DNA of 64,000 nucleotides from contig NZ_JH636441.1 of the NCBI RefSeq assembly GCF_000255705.1, forward strand, positions 1,013,192-1,077,191, read 5' to 3'. The position numbers and the translations under genes are program-made. This document shows positions 34,001-43,327 of this stretch, piece by piece; the first letter of the stretch is position 1; every line of letters begins with the position of its first letter. This DNA is from Zavarzinella formosa DSM 19928 (lineage in GTDB: Bacteria > Planctomycetota > Planctomycetia > Gemmatales > Gemmataceae). A model generated the notes under the pieces. It saw only the letters and a program-made list of their open reading frames with translations, ran no database searches and was not told the DNA's origin.

Positions 34001-35083
34001 GTGCCGGTTGCCAAGGGACCGCCTCCCGTGGCCAGTCCGATGCCGAAAGACTGGCAGCCCGTGCCGGTGCGGGTTTATGGTTCCATCTTCGGGATCGGCA
34101 TGCCTCCGGGCAAAATCGAGTCGCTGACGGACCGGCCTGACGAAAAGATCTTCACATGCAAGGCTGCCGGCAGTGGTATGAACTTTTCGGTGTATGCCCT
34201 CTACAAGTCATACACAGCCGCCCAGGTGACGGACGAACTCCTCCGGGATGAGATTAACCGTTTTATTGACAAAAACGCCTTGAAATTGATTGGCGATCCC
34301 GCTCCGACCGTTCCGCTGGCCAATGCCAAGGGATGGGAATTCAAGGCGACTCCGCAAGGGGGCGACTCAAAGTTCCAGTACGTTTTCCGGATGTGGTTTG
34401 TCAATGGCGCGCGTTTGGTAATGTCTGTCTGGGGCGACCAACCACCGAAACCCGTCGACATGGAAAACTACTTTAAGTCGGTGGTTTACGAAGGACCGGC
34501 CCCGGTTCCCGCCAAAACGGCGCGCAAGTGGATCGACTACCAGAACATCAAATATGGCTTCCACATGGTGATGCCTGGCGCGTTCAACGAATTCTCAACG
34601 GCCAATAATCTGAACGTCAACTGGCCGAAGGACCTTGAGGCCGGGGCGTCGTTGATGCTGTCGTTGGTTCCGTTCAAATTCACCTTCCCGGACGATCCCG
34701 CGAAGGTGAAGACTGACTTGGAAGAAGCCGCCCGCAAGGGAACCTTCGGCGAATTGTTCCGGGGATCAGTCGTGAAAGCCGAAACCGACAAGGATCACGA
34801 TAACAAACCGGTGGTGCGGCTCAAGGTTCATCGCGGAGACATCCCGTACAGCACCTTGGTCATCCACAACAACCGTGAGTCCGTGGTGATACTGTCCGTG
34901 CGGATCAATGATCCCACACTTGACCCGCAAGATTTCTTCAACGGTTTCCACTTCGGATTGCTGCCGAAAGAAAAGGACAATAACAACAACGGCGGCCCCG
35001 GCGTTCCTCCGGGCGGTGGCACGCCGCCCCCCGGCAAAGGCACGCCGCCTCCCGGCACGCCGATGCCGATGCCGAAACCGTAG
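31007..35083 (+). CDS. Giant zinc-ribbon/TM/collagen-like/DUF1559 fusion protein
   Basis: 1358 residues. An MJ0042-type zinc ribbon (residues 8-36: [23 protein letters not shown]) is followed by an acidic and Lys-rich linker, a single transmembrane helix ([20 protein letters not shown], about 97-120), a large extracytoplasmic part with Gly-Pro-Met-rich collagen-like blocks (about 345-425, 565-610 and 625-688, e.g. [20 protein letters not shown]), a DUF1559 domain (about 745-985, with [20 protein letters not shown] and [20 protein letters not shown]) and a C-terminal region of unknown fold ending in another Gly-Pro tail. Unlike usual DUF1559 proteins it has no prepilin leader. The ATG at 31007 has GCGGAG 6 bases upstream. 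A strong terminator follows. Confidence 0.85.
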   Translation: MAAITSFKVQCPSCETNVTIKNPSLVGKKIDCPKCKYRFVVEAPADAEPEEDAEDTPAEESPKGKAGKKEGKPKKGAKANIEEDDDAGPAKKKNTTLMIGLGLGGLAILLLVVALVGGIFDDDTPKPQNTTPQPANKSSGTDTTPQKDPVSTAPVANAFRPGINREISNLLPNESQWVASVNVQEVLGTAAGTILFDPTKPTSALVKDNIGFPVESIDRVIAAGGDDGKWSFTIIRTRSEFSIDTVKDALEVKEPTKTIKQRDYYIVKDNPLFSAFGNYVSNKLSELKFKVDLPNEPRVLTACIVDTKTIIVADQVVMENFLQADGQPRFISVLANTPAPQAKTPATPAPGGMMGSPGGPMGMAGMVGTPGTPMMPPVAGMAGMPAGSPMGMAGTPPGAMMPMPPGGPGMPGGPGMNPPAAPKVFAVVPNYRTIEPALKYMLNQMEADKKPVVNFAVRMKTQELVKALLGGVNLFGGKFKPTLPPGVKGDEAIPNSVIVGVVLNEFTSSKFNLQIATDLDQEEQAKEVQSLLRIFMPMIVAEIVKEVGFPVRNVDGENGNNGGFNGGPGGPGMPPGGIGVPPGGIPMPPGMGPGSPGGPRPGFPGKPGSSAKNNEEKLLPLPINPLQGRPMGPGGPGFPGGPGMGPGGPGFPGGPGMPGGPGMMPGGPGMPGGPGMPGGPGYPGGPGTGQPEENKSTVTLSRQDRTLMVTIDLDWKKEYPNTIAGELRNYFDSVAGQTLLMGGRHPWQKLPAGYSRIQTLGKTPRAAYNRRSTAGRMGLPFAPEQRVSWMTELLPSMGYDTLYRSIDKDQGWNSQVNLPAARAWIPEFLDASQAPDTWRGKLGSVPSSDLGLTHFIGLSGIGEDAADLPDTPEYAKRLGVFGYERETLLADIQKGDGLSNTILMAQVAPNIARPWIRGGGATVAGVSEKKSFDPFNVRHGDGEFGSYVLMTDGSVRFITPKINDELFKAMVTYKGGEKLDGMDEMASKVDLKDRKLKNVPVAKGPPPVASPMPKDWQPVPVRVYGSIFGIGMPPGKIESLTDRPDEKIFTCKAAGSGMNFSVYALYKSYTAAQVTDELLRDEINRFIDKNALKLIGDPAPTVPLANAKGWEFKATPQGGDSKFQYVFRMWFVNGARLVMSVWGDQPPKPVDMENYFKSVVYEGPAPVPAKTARKWIDYQNIKYGFHMVMPGAFNEFSTANNLNVNWPKDLEAGASLMLSLVPFKFTFPDDPAKVKTDLEEAARKGTFGELFRGSVVKAETDKDHDNKPVVRLKVHRGDIPYSTLVIHNNRESVVILSVRINDPTLDPQDFFNGFHFGLLPKEKDNNNNGGPGVPPGGGTPPPGKGTPPPGTPMPMPKP

Positions 35084-35109
35084 AAATGATTCGCCGGGTT
35101 GATGAATAA

Positions 35110-35156
35110 AGAAAACCGCGACGTTCCTTCCAGGATGTTCGCGGTTTTCTTTTTTT
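35110..35156 (+). terminator. Strong intrinsic terminator of the giant fusion gene
   Basis: AGAAAACCGCGA (35110-35121) and TCGCGGTTTTCT (35139-35150) form a perfect 12-bp stem with a 17-base loop, followed by an uninterrupted run of T to 35156. It starts 26 bases after the stop codon. Confidence 0.92.
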
Positions 35157-35633
35157 GTTGAGTTTTGAAACGCTGATCCATGAAGTTCTGGAAACTCTGT
35201 TTGCAATTCTGATCGGACAACATGCCTGATTCGGCCCCGTCGTGTGCCCGCATTTTTCAACGGACGAAAACCGTGAAAGCGTTACAGGCCCTCGGTCTTT
35301 ACGATTTTCAAAACGGTCAAAATCCACCCCAAAAGTGACCTGAAACCACCACAAAACACCCCTTCGGCGACCATTTTTGGACAGTTGCCCACCCCAAAAG
35401 TGGTCAAAAACAGCGGGCCAACTGAACACTATTTTTCAAAACCCTCGGTAAAACAGAGGGGTCGCCTGATGATTTTGGGCAAATGCGCAGCGATTTTGAC
35501 CCTTTGAAAATGGCCCAAAATGCGAACTCATGCAAAACACACCCGCCGGTGCTTTGATGGTTGCCTCGGATGGTTACGGCTAGATTGATCCGAAAGGGTA
35601 TTATTTGCTTGCGTTCAAACAATCGTTGCCATC
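35157..35633. other. Intergenic region with a 14-bp direct repeat
   Basis: No supported gene in these 477 bp. CCACCCCAAAAGTG occurs at 35324-35337 and again at 35389-35402, 65 bp apart, and related C/A-rich strings surround it. Two minus-strand open frames here have no recognisable features. The promoter of the esterase at 35634 must lie near the right end. Confidence 0.5.
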
Positions 35634-36503
35634 ATGTCAAAAACATCGGCCGTTCTCGTTTTGGTCATGATCTTCCAGATCGAGTGTCAGACATTCGCCG
35701 AGGAGGGGCCATCGAAAAGCTCGCCGGTCTCTCGTGTCTCTGAAGCGACGAAAGACGAGGACGGGTTTCTCGTCCATGAAGTCGTTTCGCCGCATCAGGC
35801 CGGGAAGACGCTCATCAAAGTGCTGATGCCGGACAAACGGGAACCGGACCGGAAGTATCCGGTGGTGTATGTTCTCCCCGTCGAAGCCGGGACGGAGAGC
35901 CGATACGGAAGCGGGCTGAAGGAGATTAAAAAGCTCGATTTGCACAACAAACGGCAGGCGTTCTTTGTCGCCCCGACCTTCTCGCAGTTGCCGTGGTATG
36001 CCGATCACCCGACGAAACCAGAGATTCGGCAAGAGACGCATTTCCTCAAAGTGGTGGTCCCGTTCATCGACAAGGCGTATCCGGCGCGGGCCGGGAAAGA
36101 TGGCCGGTTGTTGCTGGGGTTCAGCAAATCGGGTTGGGGAGCCTATGGCCTGTTATTGCGGAACCTGGAGATGTTCGGGAAGGCGGCCGCTTGGGATGCC
36201 CCGATGATGATGGACAAGCCCGGCCTTTACGGCAGCGGCGACATCTTCGGCACCCCGGCGAACTTCGCCGGTTACCAAATCAGCAAATTGTTGGAATCCG
36301 GGGCCGAGCAACTTCGTAAAGAGAAACGGCTGGTCCTTTTTGGGTATGGGAATTTCCGCGAGGAACATCGCAAGGCCCATGCCTTGATGGATCAGTTGAA
36401 GATTCCCCATGACTACCGCGACGGCCCGGCCCGCAAGCACGACTGGCACAGCGGTTGGGCGCTTGAAGCCGTCGAATCCCTGTTGGAAATTCCGGCCAAG
36501 TAG
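35634..36503 (+). CDS. Secreted esterase-like alpha/beta-hydrolase
   Basis: 289 residues. A signal peptide (MSKTSAVLVLVMIFQIECQT, cleaved near FAEEG) precedes an esterase-D-like fold: TLIKVLMPDKREPDRKYPVV, YVLPVEAGTESRYGSG, then LLLGFSKSGWGAYGLLLRN with the nucleophile Ser in GFSKSG (about residue 165), and a C-terminal KHDWHSGWALEAVESLL with the candidate catalytic His. It may act on acyl groups of extracellular glycans; substrate is not evident. It stands alone and converges on the PPC gene with 18 bases between. Confidence 0.78.
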   Translation: MSKTSAVLVLVMIFQIECQTFAEEGPSKSSPVSRVSEATKDEDGFLVHEVVSPHQAGKTLIKVLMPDKREPDRKYPVVYVLPVEAGTESRYGSGLKEIKKLDLHNKRQAFFVAPTFSQLPWYADHPTKPEIRQETHFLKVVVPFIDKAYPARAGKDGRLLLGFSKSGWGAYGLLLRNLEMFGKAAAWDAPMMMDKPGLYGSGDIFGTPANFAGYQISKLLESGAEQLRKEKRLVLFGYGNFREEHRKAHALMDQLKIPHDYRDGPARKHDWHSGWALEAVESLLEIPAK

Positions 36504-36521
36504 GTACGCAATGTCGCGGGT

Positions 36522-38966
36522 CTACTTGGCTGGCGCTTCAACCGTCACTTTGGCCTCGGAAACCACCGCGTACTTGCCGTCTTGGAGGGCGGTTCCCCGG
36601 ATCGTGAGGACATGCTCGCCATCGAGTTTCGCGGCCGGGTCGCAGGTGATGCGGAAGACGGCCGTTGCCTGGCCGGGGGCGACGGTCACCGGTTCGGCCT
36701 TGAACCCGCCGGTTAGCCCTTCGGGGAGCCGTAGTTCCAACTTCACCGGAACCGATAGTTTCGGCGACCGCAGAATGGACACCGGAACATCAATGGTTTC
36801 CCCCGGTTTGATTTTGGCTTCCTTGGTTCCCGCATCAACCTTCAAAATCGATCCTTCGATGGACATGGTGATCCGGCCGCTCATCGGCGTGGCCAGATAA
36901 CGAGTGCGGCCTTTGGCGTCCGGCACTTTGACGACGCCGATCAATTCCATGCGGGATGTTCGCGTTGTTTCCAGCCATTCCGGCATGAAGCAGGGGTAAA
37001 ACGCATTATTGGCCTCGGCCGGCACGATCATGTCTGGCCCGGTGATGCCTTGGCGTTGATACGATTGGGCTGCCGACATTTGCAGGCTGACCTCGCCTTT
37101 GAAATCGTTGAGCCGTTCGAGTGTCACCTCGGCCGGGTGGGTGCTGCCGCGATGCACTTTGCGGCCGCCGTCGGCCTCCACAGCCACCAGTTTGAGTCGG
37201 GGCAACAGAGTTGTGGACATTAGGATCGAAGTGGTCCGTTCTTCTTCCGGATAACGCACCCCAAGATTACTGATGATCGGGGCGAATGCTTGCCGCGTGA
37301 GAGCCTCGGCCCCCGTCCCGCCGGTTCCGGTAATGGTCACCAGACTGGCCGACGCCGGGACGGTTTCAAGGGAAGTCAGCGTGATTTTCAACTCGGGTTT
37401 GTCCGCCGGGATCACCAAGTTTGGCGGCGCTGTCACCCCTTCGGGAAGTCCCGCGATGGTGAGCGTGATCGGGTCTTTGAAACCGCCGGTTCGCAGAACT
37501 TTCACGGTGAGATCGGTCGGCGTGCCGAGCGGCACGTTCAACCGGGCCACCGTGGAAAGCGTGAAATCACGGGGGGCTTTTTCAGCCGAGAGCCGCCACA
37601 CTGCCGCCCGGTTGCCGTGTTTGCCGGACTGATCGGAAACGACCAGCGTGAACACCCCGTCGGCCGGAAGAGTGAAGGCCAGTCCCGCGTCTGTTGTTCC
37701 GGGCAAATCCTCGACTCGCACGAGTTCTTTGCCATCTGCCCCGAGAACGGCCAATGTCAAATCCAACGGCGAACCGAACCGCCGGGCCTCGGCCGCTAAA
37801 TTCCACACGTCCCCTTTCTTTCCCTCGCAACGGAAGCGGGCTTCCGTCACTGCTTGATCGAACACGCCAGTCACGGCCGATGGAAGGGTGATCGGTTGTC
37901 CCGCCATTGGCCCGGCGAGTGTTTCGGGTAAGTTGCTCAGGGGAATCTCGAAGGCGGGGCTTGTTCCAAAAGGAGTTTCAAGGCGATAAGCGAGGGCATC
38001 CATCTTCAGATCGGCGGGGAAGGTGATTTTGCGGGTGACCGATTCCAGCTTTGGCTTTCCAGTCGCCAGCCCCAGCCCGACGAATTCCACATCGCGAGTC
38101 TCGCCCCGTTTGCCCGCCGCCGGGATGGTGGCCGTCACTTGGGGGCCGGGCGTGAGCGCCAGCCGATAGACGAATGAGCGGTCGCCGCGAAAGTCGAGAT
38201 CGTTGACGTTGACGGTGTATTCCATCCCGGCGACGGCCGCGAAGGTGACTGCCAAATCTTGCCCGTCGGTGTCCACGGCGTCGGCAACCAAATTTCCCTT
38301 GGCGTCCCGCACGGAAAGAGCCGAATTCATGTTCACACCGAGCCGGCGGGCAAACAATTCGCAGGTGACCGGGCCGTCCTTCGCCACCGAGAATCGGTAA
38401 CGGTCCACTTCCTCGATCCGCGACAGGTAACCGTTGACCGTGACGGGCAGGGCGGGAAGTTTTTGAATGACTTTCGAGGGTGCTTCCTCGGTCACTTCCG
38501 GTTCGTTGCCGACCCAGAAAACGCCCGTCTTTAATCCCGCCCCGCTGGCGCTGGCGACCACCCATCGAACCGGCCCGCTTGGCATCCCGGCGGGCAGCGT
38601 GATTTTGGCCGGTTGTTCACGGGGGAGCAGGGCCGAGGTCAGTGTGCTTTTCGCCCCGAACCAATACGGCGGCGGGGGCACGATGATCGGCCCTTGTTCG
38701 CCGGTGGTTTCGATTTTTACACGCGGATCAAGGGCAAAGAACTGGACATCAGGCGTCCAGTCAAAGCCGCCGAGCCGGACATCAACGACCGTTCCGGCCT
38801 TTCCGCCCGGCGGATAGACATATCCCGGCTCCGGGGCCTTCAAATCGCCGGTTTGTTTCTTCTTTTGAGCAAGCGCATTTGGGGAAGAGAGACTCAGCCA
38901 ACAGGCAAAAACGGCCAGAAAACCCAATGATCCGCGAAATGAAATTCCGTTTGGTCTCGTCAACAC
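36522..38966 (-). CDS. Secreted PPC-domain protein (second copy)
   Basis: 814 residues. After a signal peptide (GSLGFLAVFACWLSLSSPNA, ending ALAQ) the mature part starts GYVYPPGGKAGTVVDVRLGG, the same N-terminal theme as the protein at 6951-9428. Two PPC-like domains follow (IEEVDRYRFSVAKDGPVTCE, VTEARFRCEGKKGDVWNLAA with GVFTLVVSDQSGKHGNRAAV), then beta-rich C-terminal domains. It is a divergent paralogue without the DUF1501 and DUF1549 partners. No ATG gives a sensible leader; GTG at 38966 has GGGGG about 6 bases upstream and is chosen, with TTG at 38963 as alternative. Confidence 0.8.
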   Translation of the reverse strand: MLTRPNGISFRGSLGFLAVFACWLSLSSPNALAQKKKQTGDLKAPEPGYVYPPGGKAGTVVDVRLGGFDWTPDVQFFALDPRVKIETTGEQGPIIVPPPPYWFGAKSTLTSALLPREQPAKITLPAGMPSGPVRWVVASASGAGLKTGVFWVGNEPEVTEEAPSKVIQKLPALPVTVNGYLSRIEEVDRYRFSVAKDGPVTCELFARRLGVNMNSALSVRDAKGNLVADAVDTDGQDLAVTFAAVAGMEYTVNVNDLDFRGDRSFVYRLALTPGPQVTATIPAAGKRGETRDVEFVGLGLATGKPKLESVTRKITFPADLKMDALAYRLETPFGTSPAFEIPLSNLPETLAGPMAGQPITLPSAVTGVFDQAVTEARFRCEGKKGDVWNLAAEARRFGSPLDLTLAVLGADGKELVRVEDLPGTTDAGLAFTLPADGVFTLVVSDQSGKHGNRAAVWRLSAEKAPRDFTLSTVARLNVPLGTPTDLTVKVLRTGGFKDPITLTIAGLPEGVTAPPNLVIPADKPELKITLTSLETVPASASLVTITGTGGTGAEALTRQAFAPIISNLGVRYPEEERTTSILMSTTLLPRLKLVAVEADGGRKVHRGSTHPAEVTLERLNDFKGEVSLQMSAAQSYQRQGITGPDMIVPAEANNAFYPCFMPEWLETTRTSRMELIGVVKVPDAKGRTRYLATPMSGRITMSIEGSILKVDAGTKEAKIKPGETIDVPVSILRSPKLSVPVKLELRLPEGLTGGFKAEPVTVAPGQATAVFRITCDPAAKLDGEHVLTIRGTALQDGKYAVVSEAKVTVEAPAK

Positions 38967-39115
38967 GTCGGCCCCCGTTGCTGGTCTTCCGGATACGATT
39001 AGTCTAACATTCGGCCGTGAACGGGCGTAATGAAAAATCATGGGCGATCAGACGCCGGACGATGATGAACAGCCGCCGCCGAGGCCAGCGTCTTTGAAAA
39101 ACAGGAGAGATCGAG

Positions 39116-39166
39116 ATGGTGCGAATCGGGTTGGTGGGTGTCGGGTTCATGGGCATGATCGCGTAG
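39116..39166 (+). pseudogene. 5' remnant of a Gfo/Idh/MocA-family oxidoreductase
   Basis: Sixteen codons, MVRIGLVGVGFMGMIA, then TAG. The peptide is exactly the N-terminal Rossmann start (G-x-G-x-x-G) of planctomycete Gfo/Idh/MocA dehydrogenases, and AGGAG sits 8 bases before the ATG, so the ribosome site is kept. The frame breaks after residue 15 and no later part of the gene is seen in the following 360 bp. This is best read as the leftover start of a deleted gene; a tiny functional peptide is less likely. Confidence 0.65.
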
Positions 39167-39528
39167 TTTTTCCCTTCTTTTCCCTGCATTGATGCGATTT
39201 TTCCTGCGTTTTCTGCATTCCTTGCGTCATGACCCACTAGGTCGTGCGTGCTTCCCAAGCTCAGTTGGCAATCATGCATTATGGCGTTACTTGGTTATTG
39301 CGGAGTCATTCAAGCAATCAAATACCTTCGCAACATCAAGTCGATGATTCTCGCATGAATCCTCCTCAACGACTGCGGCGTGCCGGACTGATGTGCGCAA
39401 AGAATGCCGCGTTCCCCCAAGCAGTTCGTCGCCGTGAGCAGCAGCTCCTTTCTTTGCCTCGCCAAGGGTGTTACTATTAAAAGCGGCTTTAAGTTCTCTT
39501 CCGCTTTCGCCGTACGGGGGAATGCACA
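39167..39528. other. Gap between the oxidoreductase remnant and the efflux adaptor
   Basis: A pyrimidine-rich stretch (39167-39225) with repeated TTTTCC and CTGC/TTGCG strings is followed by ordinary sequence. No gene, hairpin or RNA is supported. The promoter of the adaptor gene is expected in its right half. Confidence 0.4.
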
Positions 39529-40791
39529 ATGTGGTGGTCACGATTGCAAGTGTGGGCTTTCGGGTGGGTAGTCATCGGAGGCGTTGTTGCGTCTCAAAAC
39601 GCCCTGGCTCAATCTCCCCCAGTTGAACCGGGCGTCAAGCAAGGAACTCTCCGGCCAAAGGGTGGTGAGCCGACGTCTCCCAAAGATAGCCGTGATGTGG
39701 AAGTGGAGGCTCTCAAAAAGGAAATCGAGGTTTTGCGCAAGAAAATTGAGACTCTCAGCAAGACGGGGGAACAACCCCGACAGGAGCGTCACAAGATCGT
39801 GGTCACCAGCCCGCTGACGAAAGATGTCGTTATTGCCCAGCAGTATGTCGCCAAGATCCACTCGCAACGCCACATCAATGTCTGTTCGTTGCAGATGGGA
39901 TATCTGGAGGCGGTCCATGTCAAAGAAGGTCAGGCGGTGAAAAAGGGCGATGTGATATTCAAAGTCCTGCCCGTTCTTTATCAGGCAAAGCTGGATGCCG
40001 AGATGGCCGAGGTCAAACTTGCTCAAATCGAGTTCGGCAACACCGAAAAATTGTTCAAGCAAAAAGTGGTTTCTCAGCAAGAGATGGAACTTTCCCAAGC
40101 CAAACTGGCCAAGGCCCAAGCCAAGGCGAAGCTGGCCGAGGCCGAATTGGGCTTTACCATCGTCCGGGCGCCTTTCGATGGCATTGTTGATCGCATGCAA
40201 CAACAGGAAGGCAGCTTGGTCAAGGATGGGGATGTCCTCACCACCTTGTCCGATAACAGCACGATGTGGGTTTACTTCAATGTGTCCGAGGCCCGCTACC
40301 TCGAATACATGACCGACAAGGAACAGTTTAAGGAGGGATTGCCAATCGAACTGGCGCTGGCGAATGGCCGCAAGTTTCCCCAGACGGGCAAGCTCGGCAC
40401 CATTGATGCGAAATTCAACAACGAGTCCGGAACCATCTCCTTCCGCGCGGATTTTCCGAACCCCGACCGCCTGTTGCGTCATGGTCAGAGTGGTGCCGTG
40501 TTGATCGGTCAGAAGTTGAACAACGTCATCGTTATCCCCCAGAAGGCGACGTTCGAGATCGCCGACAAGCGGTACGTTTACGTCATTGGCAAAGATGACG
40601 TGGCACATCGGCGTGAGATCGTTATCCGGCACGAAGTGGATGACATTTTTGTCATCAAGAAGGGACTTGATGCGACCGACAAGATCGTTCTCGATGGAGT
40701 CCGGCAGATTCGGGAGGGAGAAAAGGTGGAATACGAGTTTCGCAAGCCGGAAGAGGCTGCGACAACCCAGAAAGACCGTGCGGATAAGTGA
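39529..40791 (+). CDS. Efflux periplasmic adaptor subunit (HlyD/AcrA type)
   Basis: 420 residues. A signal peptide (VWAFGWVVIGGVVASQNALA) is followed by a short coiled coil (EVEALKKEIEVLRKKIETLS), a lipoyl-like half (GYLEAVHVKEGQAVKKGDVI), an alpha-hairpin (KLAKAQAKAKLAEAELGF), the second lipoyl half (IVRAPFDGIVDRMQQQEGSL) and beta-barrel and membrane-proximal domains (RHGQSGAVLIGQKLNNVIVI). Such adaptors link an inner-membrane RND or ABC pump to a TolC channel. No pump gene is adjacent, so this is an orphan; a TolC-like gene lies 3.8 kb downstream on the same strand. GGGGGAA precedes the ATG. Confidence 0.9.
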   Translation: MWWSRLQVWAFGWVVIGGVVASQNALAQSPPVEPGVKQGTLRPKGGEPTSPKDSRDVEVEALKKEIEVLRKKIETLSKTGEQPRQERHKIVVTSPLTKDVVIAQQYVAKIHSQRHINVCSLQMGYLEAVHVKEGQAVKKGDVIFKVLPVLYQAKLDAEMAEVKLAQIEFGNTEKLFKQKVVSQQEMELSQAKLAKAQAKAKLAEAELGFTIVRAPFDGIVDRMQQQEGSLVKDGDVLTTLSDNSTMWVYFNVSEARYLEYMTDKEQFKEGLPIELALANGRKFPQTGKLGTIDAKFNNESGTISFRADFPNPDRLLRHGQSGAVLIGQKLNNVIVIPQKATFEIADKRYVYVIGKDDVAHRREIVIRHEVDDIFVIKKGLDATDKIVLDGVRQIREGEKVEYEFRKPEEAATTQKDRADK

Positions 40792-41166
40792 TCCCTTCGC
40801 GATGTGCGCCCAAGCGGACGACGGCCGGTGTTTTGGTTGTGTTGGACCGGCCAAATTCTTCGGCTCTCGTGGCTTTTGCCGTTCGGGGGGCAGATCGGCC
40901 CCTGATTCTCTGTCAATGACTTGAATCATTTCACCACGTCTTTGTTGTTGCGTTCTGTCGTCAGCACGGGCTAACAATCGTTTTTTCTTCAATTTCCAAA
41001 GCGGCAAATCCTTCCGGGCTTTCCATTGTTTCCCCGTCATCCGCTCTCGCGTGGGGTCGCCATCCCTCCCGGAACGTAATCTCTTGCGTGAATTTCTAAT
41101 GATCCGGCTGAAAAACATCGTTCTGGCGGCGCCGGGCCGACATAGGACGTATATCTTTCCCAAGAA
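40792..41166. other. Intergenic stretch without supported features
   Basis: 375 bp between the adaptor and the glycosyltransferase. A large open frame on the minus strand covers it only because it is antisense to the adaptor gene. A weak 7-bp inverted repeat GGCCGGT/ACCGGCC at about 40829-40858 follows the adaptor gene. Nothing else is clear. Confidence 0.4.
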
Positions 41167-42405
41167 GTGAAATCGATTGTCCCGGTCACTTGGATTTCAA
41201 CAACGATGCCGCCCGGCGACTGGATTCTCATCGGTTTGATGGCCCTCGCGGCCGTGCCGTGGCTTGTGCTGGCCGCAGAGGCGTTATTGTCGTTACTGCC
41301 GGTCCGATCGGAAAAATCATTAAATGCGGACCGGCCGACATGTGGCATTTTGGTTCCCGCCCACAATGAGGCCACCGGAATTGTGGCCACTGTGCGGAAC
41401 CTGACATCTCAATTGCGGCCCGGTGATGTCTTGTTGGTGGTGGCGGACAATTGCACCGACGAAACAGCTGCCTTGGCCCGTGAAGCTGGGGCAACAGTGA
41501 CTGAGCGACACGACGCCGAACGCCGGGGAAAAGGTTTTGCTCTCGATCACGGATTGGGCCAGCTTCCCCCCGAATTGCCGGTCGTGCTGGTGGTGGATGC
41601 GGATTGTGAAATGGAGGCCGGGGCCGTTGATCGGCTGGCCGAGGCCGCTCATTGTCTGCAACGCCCGGTTCAGGGTGTTTACCTGATTGGCACGGGCAAG
41701 GAATCGGACCCGAAACGCCAGTTATCGGCGTTCGCCGTGCTGTTGAAGAACAAGATTCGCCCGCTTGGGTTGCACCGGGCGGGATTGCCCTGCCTCCTGA
41801 CCGGAACGGGCATGGCTTTCCCAAGAGAGGCTCTTCGGAAAGTCAACTTGGGGTCCGGGAACATCGTTGAAGACATGAAGTTGGGGGTGGATCTCGCCCT
41901 CGCTGGTTATGCCCCCCGCTTGATTCCGGCGGTACGATTGCGGGGAGCGGCCGCCCCGGACAAGGGGGCCGCGATCAAACAACGAACCCGGTGGGAACAC
42001 GGGCATGTGGCCACCCTGATTTATGGAACACCCCGGTTGCTGGCGGCCGGAGTTTTCAGAGCGCGACCCGGTTTGATCGGGTTGGGGTTGGAATTGGGTG
42101 TCCCGCCGTTGTCCTTGCTCGTTCTGGTTGCGATTGGATTGTTCACCGGATGCGTGGTTTGGTGGCAACTCGGCGGGAGCTGGATTCCCGGCGCGGAAAT
42201 TGCGGGATCTATTTTGATCGCCGGATTGTCGGTTTTTGCCGCATGGATCAAACATGGTCGAACGACCGTTCCGTTGAAAACACTGCTTTTGCTGCCGGGA
42301 TATGTGGCATGGAAAATACCGATTTACCTGAAAATGCTTGTTTCCCGGCAACGAAAATGGGTGCGAACGGATCGCGCAGCAGAAGAAGTTCAAGTTAAGG
42401 CATGA
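41167..42405 (+). CDS. Membrane-bound family 2 glycosyltransferase
   Basis: 412 residues. One N-terminal membrane helix (DWILIGLMALAAVPWLVLAA) precedes a GT-A domain with CGILVPAHNEATGIVATVRN, VVADNCTDETAALAREAG, the DxD-type LVVDADCEMEAG and the acceptor/processivity-like QRTRWEHGH (QxxRW). Two to three membrane helices follow (LSLLVLVAIGLFTGCVVWWQ, IAGSILIAGLSVFAAWI). This is the plan of polysaccharide-building GT2 enzymes. The downstream sugar transferase makes an exopolysaccharide role likely. The GTG start lacks a strong ribosome site; ATG at 41206 is an alternative. Confidence 0.88.
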   Translation: MKSIVPVTWISTTMPPGDWILIGLMALAAVPWLVLAAEALLSLLPVRSEKSLNADRPTCGILVPAHNEATGIVATVRNLTSQLRPGDVLLVVADNCTDETAALAREAGATVTERHDAERRGKGFALDHGLGQLPPELPVVLVVDADCEMEAGAVDRLAEAAHCLQRPVQGVYLIGTGKESDPKRQLSAFAVLLKNKIRPLGLHRAGLPCLLTGTGMAFPREALRKVNLGSGNIVEDMKLGVDLALAGYAPRLIPAVRLRGAAAPDKGAAIKQRTRWEHGHVATLIYGTPRLLAAGVFRARPGLIGLGLELGVPPLSLLVLVAIGLFTGCVVWWQLGGSWIPGAEIAGSILIAGLSVFAAWIKHGRTTVPLKTLLLLPGYVAWKIPIYLKMLVSRQRKWVRTDRAAEEVQVKA

Positions 42406-42541
42406 TAGTTGCACTTGAATTTTACGATTCTGGCAATTATTCTCTATCTTCAACTTGTCCGGGAACAGCGGATGAAACCGCATGTGTCCCTTGTGGGGAT
42501 ATTGAGCGTAATTTGTTAAAAAACGCAACGATGAGAGACGG

Positions 42542-43243
42542 ATGACAGCCGTTCTAACAACAGCAACGCAGTTTCGCACCACCCTGCCAACGGTGCAATT
42601 ATTGCCCGTGTATCTCCGCTCGACAGCGGGGCCATCCACGGCCTACCTGACTGCCAAGCGGATCGCGGACATTGTGATCGCCTCCGTCATGCTGGTCGTG
42701 CTGGCGCCGATGTTTCTGATTGTGTCTCTTTGCGTGAAATTCACCGATGGCGGCCCGGTCTTCTTCCGTCAAAAACGAGTCGGCCGCAACGGCCGGGTGT
42801 TCGACTTCTACAAGTTCCGATCCATGGTGATGGATGCGGAAGCCAAGAAGGCCGAACTGATGCGGAAAAACAAACACGCTAACTCAATCACTTTCAAGAT
42901 GTGCCGCGATCCGCGGGTGACTTGGGTCGGCCGCATTCTTCGCAAAACGAGCGTTGATGAACTTCCGCAACTTTGGAATGTGTTGACGGGCGAAATGACC
43001 CTCGTGGGACCGCGGCCGGCTGTTGTCTCCGAAGTCGAGCGATACAATTTGCGGGAACGCAAACGCCTTGGCGTCACCCCCGGTTTGACCTGCATCTGGC
43101 AAGTCAGCGGCCGGGCTGATCTCGACTTTCAACAGCAAGTCGAACTCGATATCCGCTACATCCGCGAACGCGACTTTTGGATGGACATCCGATTGATCGT
43201 CCTCACCGTTCCCGCCGTTCTCAGCGGCAAGGGCGCTTACTAA
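42542..43243 (+). CDS. Undecaprenyl-phosphate sugar transferase (initiating glycosyltransferase)
   Basis: 233 residues, the short form of the bacterial sugar transferase family (PssY/WcaJ C-terminal catalytic unit). One membrane helix (IVIASVMLVVLAPMFLIVSL) is followed by VGRNGRVFDFYKFRSMVMDA, SVDELPQLWNVLTGEMTLVG with PRP, and GLTCIWQVSGRADLDF, all family signatures. It transfers a sugar-1-phosphate to undecaprenyl phosphate at the inner membrane to start an exopolysaccharide or O-unit. It follows the GT2 gene by 136 bases; the rest of the pathway is not in the window. Confidence 0.95.
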   Translation: MTAVLTTATQFRTTLPTVQLLPVYLRSTAGPSTAYLTAKRIADIVIASVMLVVLAPMFLIVSLCVKFTDGGPVFFRQKRVGRNGRVFDFYKFRSMVMDAEAKKAELMRKNKHANSITFKMCRDPRVTWVGRILRKTSVDELPQLWNVLTGEMTLVGPRPAVVSEVERYNLRERKRLGVTPGLTCIWQVSGRADLDFQQQVELDIRYIRERDFWMDIRLIVLTVPAVLSGKGAY

Positions 43244-43327
43244 TCTGTGAGTCATCTTCATACGCGGCGTGATTGATTATTGATCACCGGATGGGTTTTC
43301 CTCGAATCATCACAAGTCTATGCCTGA

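Noticed and set aside
35404..35622. 72-codon minus-strand frame in the gap before the esterase
   Set aside because: No ribosome site or recognisable feature; lies in the promoter region of the esterase.
39538..41163. 541-codon minus-strand open frame
   Set aside because: Antisense shadow of the efflux adaptor gene, which has clear HlyD/AcrA motifs in the other strand.
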